Positions 16,656 through 24,086 of a stretch of DNA of 46,167 nt are shown in pieces. The notes under the pieces are model-generated. The model was not told the DNA's origin. It searched no databases and saw only the letters and a list, made by a program, of their open reading frames with translations. A program made the translations under genes and the position numbers. The DNA is from CAZDVQ01 sp964508975 (GTDB taxonomy: Bacteria; Bacteroidota; Bacteroidia; Chitinophagales; Saprospiraceae), in NCBI GenBank assembly GCA_964508975.1, contig CAZDVQ010000036.1, positions 1 through 46,167 of the forward strand, given 5' to 3'. Position 1 is the first letter of the stretch, and the number at the start of each line of letters is the position of its first letter.

Positions 16656-16663
16656 TATTTTTG
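16656..16663 (+). promoter_or_regulatory. Candidate -7 promoter box
   Basis: TATTTTTG matches TAnnTTTG exactly, 26 bases before the ATG at 16690. The -33 position falls in the heptamer tract and shows no TTTG. Confidence 0.45.
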
Positions 16664-16689
16664 CGACATCAATCAACCATTTTGTAATT

Positions 16690-17178
16690 ATGACAACGAG
16701 TATCGACCAATTGCCTAGCAACGCTAGGGTATGGATTTATCAGAGTACCCGTACGTTTAGCCCTGACGAAACCGCTAGGATAAGGGTCATGGCACAAGAC
16801 TTTGCCACCAAGTGGGTGAGCCACAACCGATCGCTTAAAGCTGCGGCCGATGTATACCACAACCTGTTTGTCGTATTGATGGTAGACGAATCGCAAGCCG
16901 GCGCCAGTGGTTGCTCCATCGATAAGTCGACCTACTTCATCAAAGAGTTGGAACAAGCCTTCCAAACGGATTTCTTCGACCGCTTGAACTTTGCCTATTG
17001 GCAAGATGAGCAGGTTAAAATGGCTCGAAGGGAAGTATTGGCCGAGTTGTACGGCAAGGGATTGGTCAACGATGAAACCCTTATCTTTGACAACATGGTG
17101 AACAACAAGGCCGATTTTGATGCCGCTTGGCGTAAACCGATAGGCCAGAGCTGGCACAAAAACTTTATCACTGGATAA
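16690..17178 (+). CDS. Conserved Bacteroidota protein, often labelled ABC transporter ATPase
   Basis: A 162-residue soluble protein of a family widespread in Bacteroidota. Seen: RVWIYQSTRTFSPDE near the N terminus and ASGCSIDKSTYFIKELE (about 75-91), both family hallmarks as I recall them. Databases often call it an ABC transporter ATPase, but there is no Walker A, signature loop or Walker B, so that name is not supported. Function unknown. It is followed after eight bases by the TIR-WG gene, so the two form a likely transcription unit, headed by a TAnnTTTG box. Confidence 0.8.
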   Translation: MTTSIDQLPSNARVWIYQSTRTFSPDETARIRVMAQDFATKWVSHNRSLKAAADVYHNLFVVLMVDESQAGASGCSIDKSTYFIKELEQAFQTDFFDRLNFAYWQDEQVKMARREVLAELYGKGLVNDETLIFDNMVNNKADFDAAWRKPIGQSWHKNFITG

Positions 17179-17186
17179 ACCCGACT

Positions 17187-18665
17187 ATGCAGCGTCCCGT
17201 TAATATTTTCTTAGCCCATGCCCCGCAGGATGCCGAAATGGCTGTCCAGTTCAGGCAACGTATGTTGGCACTTGATCAAGGCTTGGCTTTTAAGTTAAAT
17301 ATTATCCACTATGACGGGACCGACATGCCCTCTAGCGTGTATACCGCATACCTGCAAAAGGCCGACCTCGTGGTGCTCCTCGTGACTAAATCTTTCCTGA
17401 CTTGTACCCTGTATATCTCCGAGGAAGTTCAGCATGAAATGGCCCTGGCTAAGCAACACAAACGCAGCCTCGTGGCCATGATCATGCGGGATTGTTGGTG
17501 GGAAGATACTAAAATTGCAGCCCTTCAAATTTTACCCAACAACGGCTTGCCCATAGAGGAGGCCGGCGAGGTGAAAGAAAAGGTGTACGAGCAAATCATG
17601 CTGGCGTATAAACGCATCCTGGCTGATATAATCCAGTACCGCTTGGAACAATACCAACTGTACGAGCACTACGTGAAAGAGGCCGAAGCTTATTTCAAAA
17701 CTTGGGAGGACAGCCCCGAAAACCTATTGCATGCCAGGGATTTTTACGAGAAGGCTATAGAGATAGCGCAACCCGATTGCAAGCCACCGCTGGCTGTAAT
17801 CGAGGATAAACGACAGATATGCCTGCGCGAAATTGATTTTAGGTACTATGCCAACGCCGTTGAAAATGCCTTTAAACTAAAGGATTACCAAGGTGTGCTG
17901 TACCATGGTAAAGATGCCTTGGCCCTGCGCGACGATGCCCGTATTCGCAAACTGATTGTGCAAGCCGAGGAAGCCATGGAGCAAGCCCGGCGGGCACTCA
18001 AATTTGAGCCTTTCCAAGCTTTAATCGTACAGGCCGATGAGCATTTTAACCGACTAGATTGGCTAGAAGCCGCTCGTTTATACCAACAAGCTACCGATTT
18101 TCACCACGATAGCTTTACACCAAGCGCAGCAACATTGAAGGAAAAAATTGCCCTTTGCCACCGCGAAGCCAATGCTTCCAAGTTTTTGGCCATGGCCAAA
18201 GCACAACTGGAACAATACGATTACGATCAAACCTTGCACTTTTTGGATGAAACCTTAAAAGCCAGGCACCCAGAAGCCATCGAGATGCTGGAATATTGCA
18301 AGGAAGTCAATGCTAAAATAAACGCCTTGCAAACTTTTCAGGATAAGGATAGTTTATTCTGGGGCTTTTACGACATCCGGAACAACGTGGTGGTTATCCC
18401 CGCGCGCTATACCGAGGTATACTCCTTTAGCGAGGGCCTAGCTGCTGTGCGAAAACGCAACAAATGGGGCTTTATTGACCATGAAGGGCAAATCGTTATC
18501 CCGATACAATTTGACCATGTGGCACACTTCAATGCAGGCAAAGCCGAGGTGGTTTTAAATGAAAAACGATATTTTATTACGAAATCAGGGAAAGAGTTAA
18601 CATCTTTGCAGGGTGAATTAGCTCCGCCGCCCTCCTTGCAAGGAAACAAGGAAGACTTTTCGTAA
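17187..18665 (+). CDS. TIR-like domain protein with TPR-like middle and WG repeats
   Basis: A 492-residue cytoplasmic protein. Residues 1-145 look like a bacterial TIR domain: NIFLAHAPQDAEMA, LVVLLVTKSFLT, then an acidic helix with E79, E80 and E84, and VAMIMRDCWWEDTKIAALQILPNNG, close to the RxCDWxxxxxxxLQxLPxxG string of prokaryotic TIRs. TIR domains can cleave NAD+; which Glu would be catalytic is not certain from sequence. Residues about 150-380 are helical, Ala- and Glu-rich and TPR-like. The C terminus (about 390-475) has WG repeats (WGFYDIRNNVVVIPARYTEV, KWGFIDHEGQIVIPIQFDHV), a likely ligand-binding beta repeat. It could be a stress or immune effector or a scaffold; no partner gene proves a defence role. 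Confidence 0.75.
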   Translation: MQRPVNIFLAHAPQDAEMAVQFRQRMLALDQGLAFKLNIIHYDGTDMPSSVYTAYLQKADLVVLLVTKSFLTCTLYISEEVQHEMALAKQHKRSLVAMIMRDCWWEDTKIAALQILPNNGLPIEEAGEVKEKVYEQIMLAYKRILADIIQYRLEQYQLYEHYVKEAEAYFKTWEDSPENLLHARDFYEKAIEIAQPDCKPPLAVIEDKRQICLREIDFRYYANAVENAFKLKDYQGVLYHGKDALALRDDARIRKLIVQAEEAMEQARRALKFEPFQALIVQADEHFNRLDWLEAARLYQQATDFHHDSFTPSAATLKEKIALCHREANASKFLAMAKAQLEQYDYDQTLHFLDETLKARHPEAIEMLEYCKEVNAKINALQTFQDKDSLFWGFYDIRNNVVVIPARYTEVYSFSEGLAAVRKRNKWGFIDHEGQIVIPIQFDHVAHFNAGKAEVVLNEKRYFITKSGKELTSLQGELAPPPSLQGNKEDFS

Positions 18666-18788
18666 AAAATACACCAACTGCGGTAACGATAATGATTGTT
18701 TTGTCATAAAACCGTATTAGACGATAGAATGCCTTTTTTTATTGTCTGCCCAAACAACTAATCTACTCTTTTTCATTTATTGTTAATC

Positions 18789-19568
18789 ATGCAACAAGCA
18801 CCAGAATTCGAAACTATCGTTGCTTACCTGGAGGGAGATTTACCAGAACTTGAGCGCCAAGCCGTTGAGCAGTGGCTTAAGGAAAATCCAGCCGCCTTGT
18901 CGGAGTTGTCGGAAACAGCTGACCTGCTCGACCTATTAAACGCCCAGCATCTACAGCATTTCCGTACCCAAATGAATAGCTGGGAGGCAGCGTACACGCC
19001 ACAGGTAGCCGCGGTAGAGCCAAGCCAAGGCAACAATACCCGCAGTTTTAAACCATTCTTGAAGTATGCCGCCGCCGCAGCTGTGCTCGTAGCCATAGTT
19101 TTAGGCTTCTTGTATACCAACAACACTGCATTGAGCAGCGACGAGGCCTTTCAAGCTAGTTTTAACCCAGCACAAGATCAACTTTTAGCTAGCTTCCGTA
19201 CCCGTAACGGATCGGCAGATGGCTTGAACAACACTTCTTATGAAGCATACTTGGCCTTGACCAGCGGCAAGTGTAAGGGCTTGGAAGAGGTATTGCAAAG
19301 CTATACCTTCAAAGATGCAGTAGAAGGTTTGTACATTCAAGGCATGACCAAGTTGTGTGTAGGCAAAGTTGATGCAGCGCGGGCTAGTTTTCAACAAATC
19401 CTTGATGCTAAACATCCTTGGTATGCCGATGGCGCTACTTGGTATTTGGCCTTATGCGATTTGAAAGATAATAATATCAAAGCATGCAAGGCTCAATTGC
19501 GCCAAATTAGCCGAAACAAAAATCATCATTTCCATGATCAAGCCTCCAAATTATTGGATAGCTTATAG
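18789..19568 (+). CDS. Anti-sigma-like membrane protein with TPR region
   Basis: A 259-residue protein starting at ATG 18789. The N terminus (FETIVAYLEGDLPELERQAVEQWLKENPAALSELSE) resembles the zinc-finger-less anti-sigma N-terminal helices common in Bacteroidota. One membrane segment follows (about 90-109, YAAAAAVLVAIVLGFLY), then a periplasmic part with TPR-like helices (about 165-255, GLYIQGMTKLCVGKVDAARASFQQIL). Such proteins usually follow an ECF sigma factor gene; none is next to it here, since the upstream gene encodes the TIR-WG protein. It could regulate an unlinked sigma factor or be a structural relative. A strong terminator follows. Confidence 0.7.
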   Translation: MQQAPEFETIVAYLEGDLPELERQAVEQWLKENPAALSELSETADLLDLLNAQHLQHFRTQMNSWEAAYTPQVAAVEPSQGNNTRSFKPFLKYAAAAAVLVAIVLGFLYTNNTALSSDEAFQASFNPAQDQLLASFRTRNGSADGLNNTSYEAYLALTSGKCKGLEEVLQSYTFKDAVEGLYIQGMTKLCVGKVDAARASFQQILDAKHPWYADGATWYLALCDLKDNNIKACKAQLRQISRNKNHHFHDQASKLLDSL

Positions 19569-19586
19569 GAAATCTGAAGCTTATAC

Positions 19587-19619
19587 AGCGCCTACCTTTT
19601 AGGGGTAGGCGCTTTTTTT
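19587..19619 (+). terminator. Rho-independent terminator
   Basis: Ten-base perfect stem AGCGCCTACC / GGTAGGCGCT, seven-base loop and a T-run, starting 19 bases after the anti-sigma-like gene. Confidence 0.9.
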
Positions 19620-19640
19620 ATGCCATTTTATAGCCTAAGA

Positions 19641-19673
19641 TTTGTGACATATAGTGAATTTTACGTATTATTG
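19641..19673 (+). promoter_or_regulatory. Candidate mscL promoter
   Basis: TTTG at 19641-19644, then 21 bases, then TATTATTG at 19666-19673. This fits the Bacteroidota -33/-7 pattern with one mismatch in the -7 box. It lies about 70 bases before the mscL ATG. Confidence 0.45.
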
Positions 19674-19744
19674 CACGTTACCAGTGTTTTCAACACAAGT
19701 AATCGAATAACCCTTTATCACTATTTCCTCTAAAAACTTCAACT

Positions 19745-20143
19745 ATGAGCTTTGTCAAAGACTTTAAAGCGTTCTTGATGCGTGGCAACGTAATCGACCT
19801 CGCGTTGGCCGTTATCATCGGTGGTGCTTTCAGCCCTATCGTTAACTCTATGGTAGCCGATATCATCATGCCTCCTATCGGTATGATTTTAGGCGGTGTG
19901 AACTTTACCGACCTTAAACTGGTACTTCAAGCTGCCGAAGGCGATGCCCCAGAAGTAGCCATTTCTTATGGTAAACTGATTCAAGCCATTATCAACTTTA
20001 TCGTTATTGCGTTCTGTATCTTCGTGATTATGCGTGCATACGACAAAGTGCGTAAACAAGAAGAAGCTGCACCAGCCGCTCCACCAGCACCAACTAACGA
20101 AGAAGTGTTGTTGGCCGAAATCCGCGACTTGTTGAAAAAATAA
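19745..20143 (+). CDS. mscL: Large-conductance mechanosensitive channel MscL
   Basis: A 132-residue channel subunit that opens under membrane tension to release solutes on osmotic downshock; homopentamer in the inner membrane. The N terminus FVKDFKAFLMRGNVIDLALAVIIGGAF and the string IMPPIGMILGGVNF are the family hallmarks, with TM1 at about 16-40 and TM2 at about 75-98 (LIQAIINFIVIAFCIFVIM). An Ala/Pro-rich linker (EEAAPAAPPAPT) leads to the C-terminal helix LLAEIRDLLKK. Length is typical. It stands alone between two terminators with its own candidate promoter. Confidence 0.97.
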   Translation: MSFVKDFKAFLMRGNVIDLALAVIIGGAFSPIVNSMVADIIMPPIGMILGGVNFTDLKLVLQAAEGDAPEVAISYGKLIQAIINFIVIAFCIFVIMRAYDKVRKQEEAAPAAPPAPTNEEVLLAEIRDLLKK

Positions 20144-20167
20144 GTCCAGCGCAAGCTATAATTGTCA

Positions 20168-20203
20168 AGCCGCAAGTATTCATTTACTTGCGGCTTTTTT
20201 GTA
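20168..20203 (+). terminator. Rho-independent terminator after mscL
   Basis: Twelve-base perfect stem AAGCCGCAAGTA / TACTTGCGGCTT with a TTCATT loop, followed by T residues. Confidence 0.92.
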
Positions 20204-20237
20204 TCTATTTCGCAGCACCACGTTCCTAAAATGTACT

Positions 20238-20245
20238 TACCTTTG
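20238..20245 (+). promoter_or_regulatory. Candidate -7 promoter box
   Basis: TACCTTTG matches TAnnTTTG, 21 bases before the lipoprotein ATG at 20267. No clear -33 TTTG at the usual distance. Confidence 0.4.
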
Positions 20246-20266
20246 CCCTTGAAAAGAATAAACAAC

Positions 20267-20731
20267 ATGAAACAACTCGGATTGCTCCTCTTGCTCGCTG
20301 GTTTTTGTACATTTATAGCTTGTAACTCAGGTCCCCAAAACGCGGCCAACGCCATGTCGTTGAGCGATGTACCTGAAGTAGGTGCCAAGGTAGAGAATTT
20401 TAAAACCTTTTACGAACGGTTTCACCAGGATTCTGCCTTCCAGATGGAGCGCATCCTTTTCCCTTTGCAAGGCTACAAGGTGATGGAGACCGATTCGCAG
20501 CAAGTGGTTGCACCGCACTATTACCAACCCGAAGAGTGGGAATTATTCCGCCCAATTAACCCTGGTGTTGATGGCTTGGAACGTATTTTCCCTGCCGCAG
20601 ACGAGTCGCTGGTTATAGAACGCTTATATGTAACTACCGGAACTTTGCGCTACGAGATTGAGCGCAGGTACCTCCTGCAAGATAAAGGATGGATGCTCAT
20701 ATTCTACTCGGGCTTGCGCCCCGCGCGCTAG
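20267..20731 (+). CDS. Small lipoprotein of unknown function
   Basis: A 154-residue protein with a lipoprotein signal (MKQLGLLLLLAGFCTFIAC, Cys as first mature residue). I chose the ATG at 20267; the frame is open upstream through the mscL terminator, which makes longer starts unlikely. The mature part is mixed alpha/beta with FYERFHQDSAFQMERILFPLQGYKV, similar to DUF4348-like Bacteroidota lipoproteins, though I am not certain of the family. Its stop overlaps the stop of the convergent histidine kinase gene by four bases. Confidence 0.72.
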   Translation: MKQLGLLLLLAGFCTFIACNSGPQNAANAMSLSDVPEVGAKVENFKTFYERFHQDSAFQMERILFPLQGYKVMETDSQQVVAPHYYQPEEWELFRPINPGVDGLERIFPAADESLVIERLYVTTGTLRYEIERRYLLQDKGWMLIFYSGLRPAR

Positions 20732-21786
20732 GCTTTGTCTAGGGTAAATCCAAAGGTAGAACCAATGCCTTGCGTACTCCTTACATTGATGGTCTGGTTG
20801 TGCGCCTCGATAATATGTTTCACGATAGCCAAGCCTAAACCCGTACCGCCTTGGTCGCGCGCCCGGCCTTTATCTACCCGGTAAAAACGCTCGAACAACC
20901 TCGGCAAATGCTCCTTGGCTATACCTGGGCCGTCATCGCTGATTTCAACCAGGATGGAGTGCTCCATGTCGTAGAAACCGATGTAAGTGTTGCCGCCTTC
21001 CCGACCATATTTGATCGAGTTAACCACCAGGTTGGTCAACACCTGCCTGATGGTTTCTGTATCGGCTTTCACCATGAAGGCTTTACGTGAGCCTTCTTTA
21101 AATTGAAGTTTTACATCTCGTTCTGCAGCGTGTAGCGATAAATCGTCAATTACTTCCCGGCATAGGTCGTAGATGTTGAACACCACCATGTCGAGGTTGA
21201 TAGCGCCCGCTTCCAGTTGTGCAATGGTGGTCAAATCCTGAACAATATTATCCAGCCGCTCGATGTTCTCGGCAGCTTTTTGCAGGTATTTCAGGTTGAT
21301 GTTCTCGTCTTCAAGGCCACCGTCCAGCAGGGTGTAAATATAACCCTGGATATTAAAAATCGGTGTCTTGAGCTCGTGCGAGACGTTGCCAAAAAAATCT
21401 CGGCGATACGCCTCCATCTTTTTCAGGTCGTCAATTTCTTGCTTGCGGTCTATGGCCCATTCCCGCACCTCGCGTTCTACCTCGTCGATGATATGGTTGC
21501 GCAAGTTAATGCCAGAGCCTTGTTCGGTTTTTGGGGCTTTAAAACGGTGTATTGTCTTGTAAATCAGTTTGATTTTGCGGTAGATGAAACGCACCAAGGC
21601 TTCTGACACGGCGTAATAACTAATGCCGAAAACAAGCAGCGGCGCCGCGGCAACAATCCACCAGGGGTAAGTCGGCGGAGCCAACAACTTGACCACCAGC
21701 AAGAAAATAGCAAAAAACACCGCGATGTTGATCGCAGTAATCAGGGCTAATTGCTGTGGTGTTGGGTTTTTCCGGACAAACAGCAT
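20728..21786 (-). CDS. PhoR-type sensor histidine kinase
   Basis: A 352-residue membrane kinase. Two membrane helices (about 13-34 and 42-60) enclose only a very short external loop, so a large periplasmic sensor is absent. Then come a coiled linker, a HisKA domain with phospho-accepting H137 (FFGNVSHELKTPIFNIQGY), and a catalytic domain with N box N256 (TNLVVNSIKYG), G1 SDDGPGI and G2 GTGLGLAIV. It lies two bases after the response-regulator gene and forms a pair with it. The short sensor suggests it reads membrane state or a partner protein, as PhoR does with the phosphate transporter; no pst genes are in view. Confidence 0.92.
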   Translation of the reverse strand: MLFVRKNPTPQQLALITAINIAVFFAIFLLVVKLLAPPTYPWWIVAAAPLLVFGISYYAVSEALVRFIYRKIKLIYKTIHRFKAPKTEQGSGINLRNHIIDEVEREVREWAIDRKQEIDDLKKMEAYRRDFFGNVSHELKTPIFNIQGYIYTLLDGGLEDENINLKYLQKAAENIERLDNIVQDLTTIAQLEAGAINLDMVVFNIYDLCREVIDDLSLHAAERDVKLQFKEGSRKAFMVKADTETIRQVLTNLVVNSIKYGREGGNTYIGFYDMEHSILVEISDDGPGIAKEHLPRLFERFYRVDKGRARDQGGTGLGLAIVKHIIEAHNQTINVRSTQGIGSTFGFTLDKA

Positions 21787-21788
21787 CC

Positions 21789-22496
21789 CTAAAATTCAAA
21801 TTTGTAACCGATGCCTTTAATCGTTTTGATGTAGTCTTCGCCTACTTTTTCGCGCACTTTACGGATGTGTACGTCGATGGTGCGGTTACCCACAATCACG
21901 TCGGTGCCCCACACGTTTTTAAATATTTCCTCGCGGGTAAACACCTTGCCGGGTTTGCCGGCTAGTAGGCAAAGCAGTTCAAACTCTTTCTTGGCCAGTA
22001 CAATCATTTCATCGCCTTTGTACACCATCACGCGCTCTTTGTCGATAACCAGGTTGCCCACTTTCATGGTGCTGGCCTCATTTTGCACTTGTTGGCCCGG
22101 CTGCAAGCGGCGCAAGAGGGCACCGATACGGCTCACGAGTACACGTGGGCGAATGGGCTTGGTGATATAATCGTCGCCACCCACGTCAAAACCAGCAATT
22201 TGCGAGTAATCTTCGGTACGGGCAGTTAAAAACGCGATGATGGTTTCCTGGAATTCAGCTTGGCTGCGCAGGTCGCGGCACACCTCCACGCCATCCATAT
22301 CCGGCATCATGATGTCGAGGATAATCAGGTGTGGTTTAAAGGTTTTGGCCAGTTTAATGGCAGCACGGCCATTGCTTGCCGTACTTGTTTGATAGCCCTC
22401 ACGGTCAAGATTGTATTTGACAAAGTCCAAAATATCGGGCTCGTCGTCAACAATTAATATCCTGATGTCGGCATTCTCGATTGAGATGGGTGACAT
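21789..22496 (-). CDS. OmpR/PhoB-type response regulator
   Basis: A 235-residue DNA-binding regulator. The receiver domain has acidic pair D17/D18, phosphorylation site D61 (LIILDIMMPDMDG), and the AFLTA and KPIRPRVL switch strings. The C-terminal winged helix (about 140-235) shows LVIDKERVMVYKGDEMIVLAKKEFELLCLLA and the recognition-helix region FTREEIFKNVWG plus TIDVHIRKVREK. The start is the ATG at 22496; a TTG ten codons upstream is less likely. It is followed directly by the histidine kinase gene. In Bacteroidota this pair type often responds to phosphate or envelope state, but the target genes cannot be read here. Confidence 0.94.
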   Translation of the reverse strand: MSPISIENADIRILIVDDEPDILDFVKYNLDREGYQTSTASNGRAAIKLAKTFKPHLIILDIMMPDMDGVEVCRDLRSQAEFQETIIAFLTARTEDYSQIAGFDVGGDDYITKPIRPRVLVSRIGALLRRLQPGQQVQNEASTMKVGNLVIDKERVMVYKGDEMIVLAKKEFELLCLLAGKPGKVFTREEIFKNVWGTDVIVGNRTIDVHIRKVREKVGEDYIKTIKGIGYKFEF

Positions 22497-22649
22497 ATTA
22501 TGGGTTTCGTGATGTAAACTTTCCAATTCGGCACAAAGTTAAATGACAAAAGGTTAAGCGGTGGTTAACGCGTATTAAGGTTGGGTTAAATCGAGCCTGC
22601 TCGACTTAACGTTCCGCTAATGTACGCATTTTTTATGGCATGCACAAAA

Positions 22650-22684
22650 GTTCATTGTTCATCATTCATAGTTCATCGTTATGA
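22650..22684. repeat. Degenerate period-7 tandem repeat
   Basis: GTTCATT, GTTCATC, ATTCATA, GTTCATC, GTTATGA in phase. It abuts the GC-rich element at 22685, as at other loci, but with a different heptamer. Confidence 0.65.
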
Positions 22685-22883
22685 TGGGGGGCACCCCGGC
22701 GCTGCGCGCCGTCGGTCCGTTCGCGCAGTCACTTCGTTCCTTTGCGGAGGCCTTCGGCCAACCGGGGTTCGTGCGGTCGCGCTGCTCCCTTACGGAGCAC
22801 TTCGTGGTTCGCTGTTCGCTCCGTGCGCGTTGCGCACCCGCGCCTACGGCGCGGCCCTCCAGGCACCTGGTGCGGTTCCTTGC
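22685..22883 (+). repeat. GC-rich structured element, copy 6 (long, subtype III/II)
   Basis: About 200 bases, the longest copy. The left half has the GCGCAGTCACTTCGTTCC string of subtype III; the right half has core GCTGTTCGCTCCG, stem GTGCGC-GTT-GCGCAC and stem CCGCGCC-TAC-GGCGCGG as in the copy at 29992. It ends shortly before the stop of the META-domain gene and fills most of the gap 22497-22895. Confidence 0.75.
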
Positions 22884-22895
22884 GCTGCTGGAGCT

Positions 22896-23348
22896 TTACT
22901 CTTCAGGCTGGCCCGCCTCAAAAACAGCTAGAGATGGCATTTTACCCATGCGTAGTATCAAGGTGTTCCCTTCTATGGTATAGCTATCTACTTGCTCAAA
23001 CACGGCAAAAAACTGCGTTTCTACGTCCATCCGGCCATCTTCAAAGCAAGCCATCTTGGTAGCGCCTACTTCTCCAATTTCAAGGTTAAATTTATCGGCT
23101 TTAAATTTACCAAAAAAGCTGTTGCAGCCACTATGGCCACTGATTCGGCCTTCCGTTTGGTCAAATTTCAAGAAAGGTACTTTGTTGGTCCAGGTTATTT
23201 TTTGGCCTTTCAGCTCCTTTAATACCCAATGTGTACCAGTAAGCATAGCATTGTTGTTTGAGTTAGATGAAGCAGCTGGTTTAGTTGATGTTTTACAAGC
23301 ACTTGAAAGCAAGGCCACGAAGCTCAAAAAGTAGAATAATTTTTTCAT
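22896..23348 (-). CDS. META-domain (HslJ-like) lipoprotein
   Basis: A 150-residue outer-envelope lipoprotein. The signal MKKLFYFLSFVALLSSAC ends at the lipidated Cys; a Ser/Asn-rich linker follows, then one META domain (about 35-145) with LTGTHWVLKELKGQ, FDQTEGRISGHSGCNSFFGKF and LEIGEVGATKMACFED, the conserved NxxxG/Cys pattern of the family. META proteins such as HslJ are linked to stress or drug tolerance but their molecular role is poorly defined. The start at 23348 is chosen for the signal peptide. A GC-rich element lies just beyond its stop. Confidence 0.85.
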   Translation of the reverse strand: MKKLFYFLSFVALLSSACKTSTKPAASSNSNNNAMLTGTHWVLKELKGQKITWTNKVPFLKFDQTEGRISGHSGCNSFFGKFKADKFNLEIGEVGATKMACFEDGRMDVETQFFAVFEQVDSYTIEGNTLILRMGKMPSLAVFEAGQPEE

Positions 23349-23401
23349 GATGATGTAGAGGTTGTAGGTTGGTTTTGCACCACAAAGATAAGATAAAATA
23401 T

Positions 23402-23425
23402 AGAGCAGAGAGCAGAGAGCAGAGT
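23402..23425. repeat. Period-7 tandem repeat AGAGCAG
   Basis: Three exact AGAGCAG units (23402-23422). The same heptamer family occurs at 33467-33487, also next to a hairpin cluster. Confidence 0.8.
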
Positions 23426-23560
23426 AGGGGCGCACCTGCGTGTGCGCCCGTGGGGATGTATCACATTGCCGCTGTTGGCGTCCCCGCCAACGGCCGTACA
23501 AGCTTGCCAATAATTAGCCCTGTTTTACTGCTTGTTGGTGGGGATGCCAACAAGGGTAAA
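23426..23560. repeat. Three-hairpin cluster
   Basis: Perfect stems GGGCGCAC/GTGCGCCC (23428-23449), GTTGGCG/CGCCAAC (23474-23491) and CTTGTTGG/CCAACAAG (23531-23554). The last two are related to each other in inverted orientation. It does not carry the core of the large GC-rich family. The last hairpin begins just beyond the stop of the next minus-strand gene. Confidence 0.65.
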
Positions 23561-23561
23561 A

Positions 23562-23942
23562 TTAGGCCAAAACCATAGTCCAAATTAAAAGGAAAGTCAA
23601 AAAAGCAAAAATAAAGCAATAGGTATATACGGCTCTTTTGAATTGGTACTTGGTCATAAAATGGGATGGTAACCCTCTTTTGTCTTTGCCAATTAATATC
23701 TGTAGCACATCGCCAGGTTTATATCTATCTCCTATAATGGATGGCCCATTAGAAGATTCCAGTCTAATGACTTGCCCTTCATAAGTACATTCAACAAACA
23801 TAACTTGTGTATCAGCACTATACGTTTTTGCAACTCCATTTTTTATAAAAATAGCATCATGCCAACCACCTATACGAATCTCATAAAGACCATAAATGTT
23901 GAATAATGCAATAAAGACAAATATTATTATACCCAATTCCAT
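23562..23942 (-). CDS. Small membrane protein of unknown function
   Basis: A 126-residue protein with a membrane helix at each end (about 2-20 and 105-125). Between them is a small beta-rich region: IKNGVAKTYSADTQVMFVECTYEGQVIRLESSNGPSIIGDRYKPGDVLQILIGKD, with the layout of DUF3592-type proteins (a beta barrel flanked by helices, in which a conversion-like VxFxYxGxxIRLESxNGxSIIGxxYxxGDxV pattern is seen). Function unknown. Lower G+C than neighbours, with plain ATG at 23942. About 140 bases of AT-rich and pyrimidine-rich DNA separate it from the next gene. Confidence 0.72.
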   Translation of the reverse strand: MELGIIIFVFIALFNIYGLYEIRIGGWHDAIFIKNGVAKTYSADTQVMFVECTYEGQVIRLESSNGPSIIGDRYKPGDVLQILIGKDKRGLPSHFMTKYQFKRAVYTYCFIFAFLTFLLIWTMVLA

Positions 23943-24042
23943 AATTGCTTTAGGCTACTTTATCCTCCAAAATTAACTAACCTTAGCCAATATTCTATTG
24001 CTCATGCTTTAGTTTTTTGACTCCGGTCTACCCACATCCTCT

Positions 24043-24082
24043 CATCCCCCAATCCTCATATCCCCACATCCCCCAATCCTCA
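24043..24082. repeat. 16-bp direct repeat in a pyrimidine-rich tract
   Basis: CATCCCCCAATCCTCA occurs at 24043-24058 and 24067-24082 within a pyrimidine-rich stretch (about 24026-24090) that reaches the stop of the next gene. Similar strand-biased tracts flank several GC-rich elements. Confidence 0.7.
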
Positions 24083-24086
24083 AATC

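Noticed and set aside
16669..17157. Minus-strand open frame of 162 codons opposite the conserved Bacteroidota protein
   Set aside because: The plus-strand frame has the family motifs, a promoter box and tight spacing to the next gene; the antisense product shows no recognisable motif.
16690..17178. ABC transporter ATPase function for the 162-residue protein
   Set aside because: No Walker A, signature or Walker B motif can be found.
22620..23062. Open frames of about 100 codons in three phases through the GC-rich element at 22685
   Set aside because: GC-rich repeats lack stop codons by composition; products are Arg/Ala/Pro-rich without start context or motifs.
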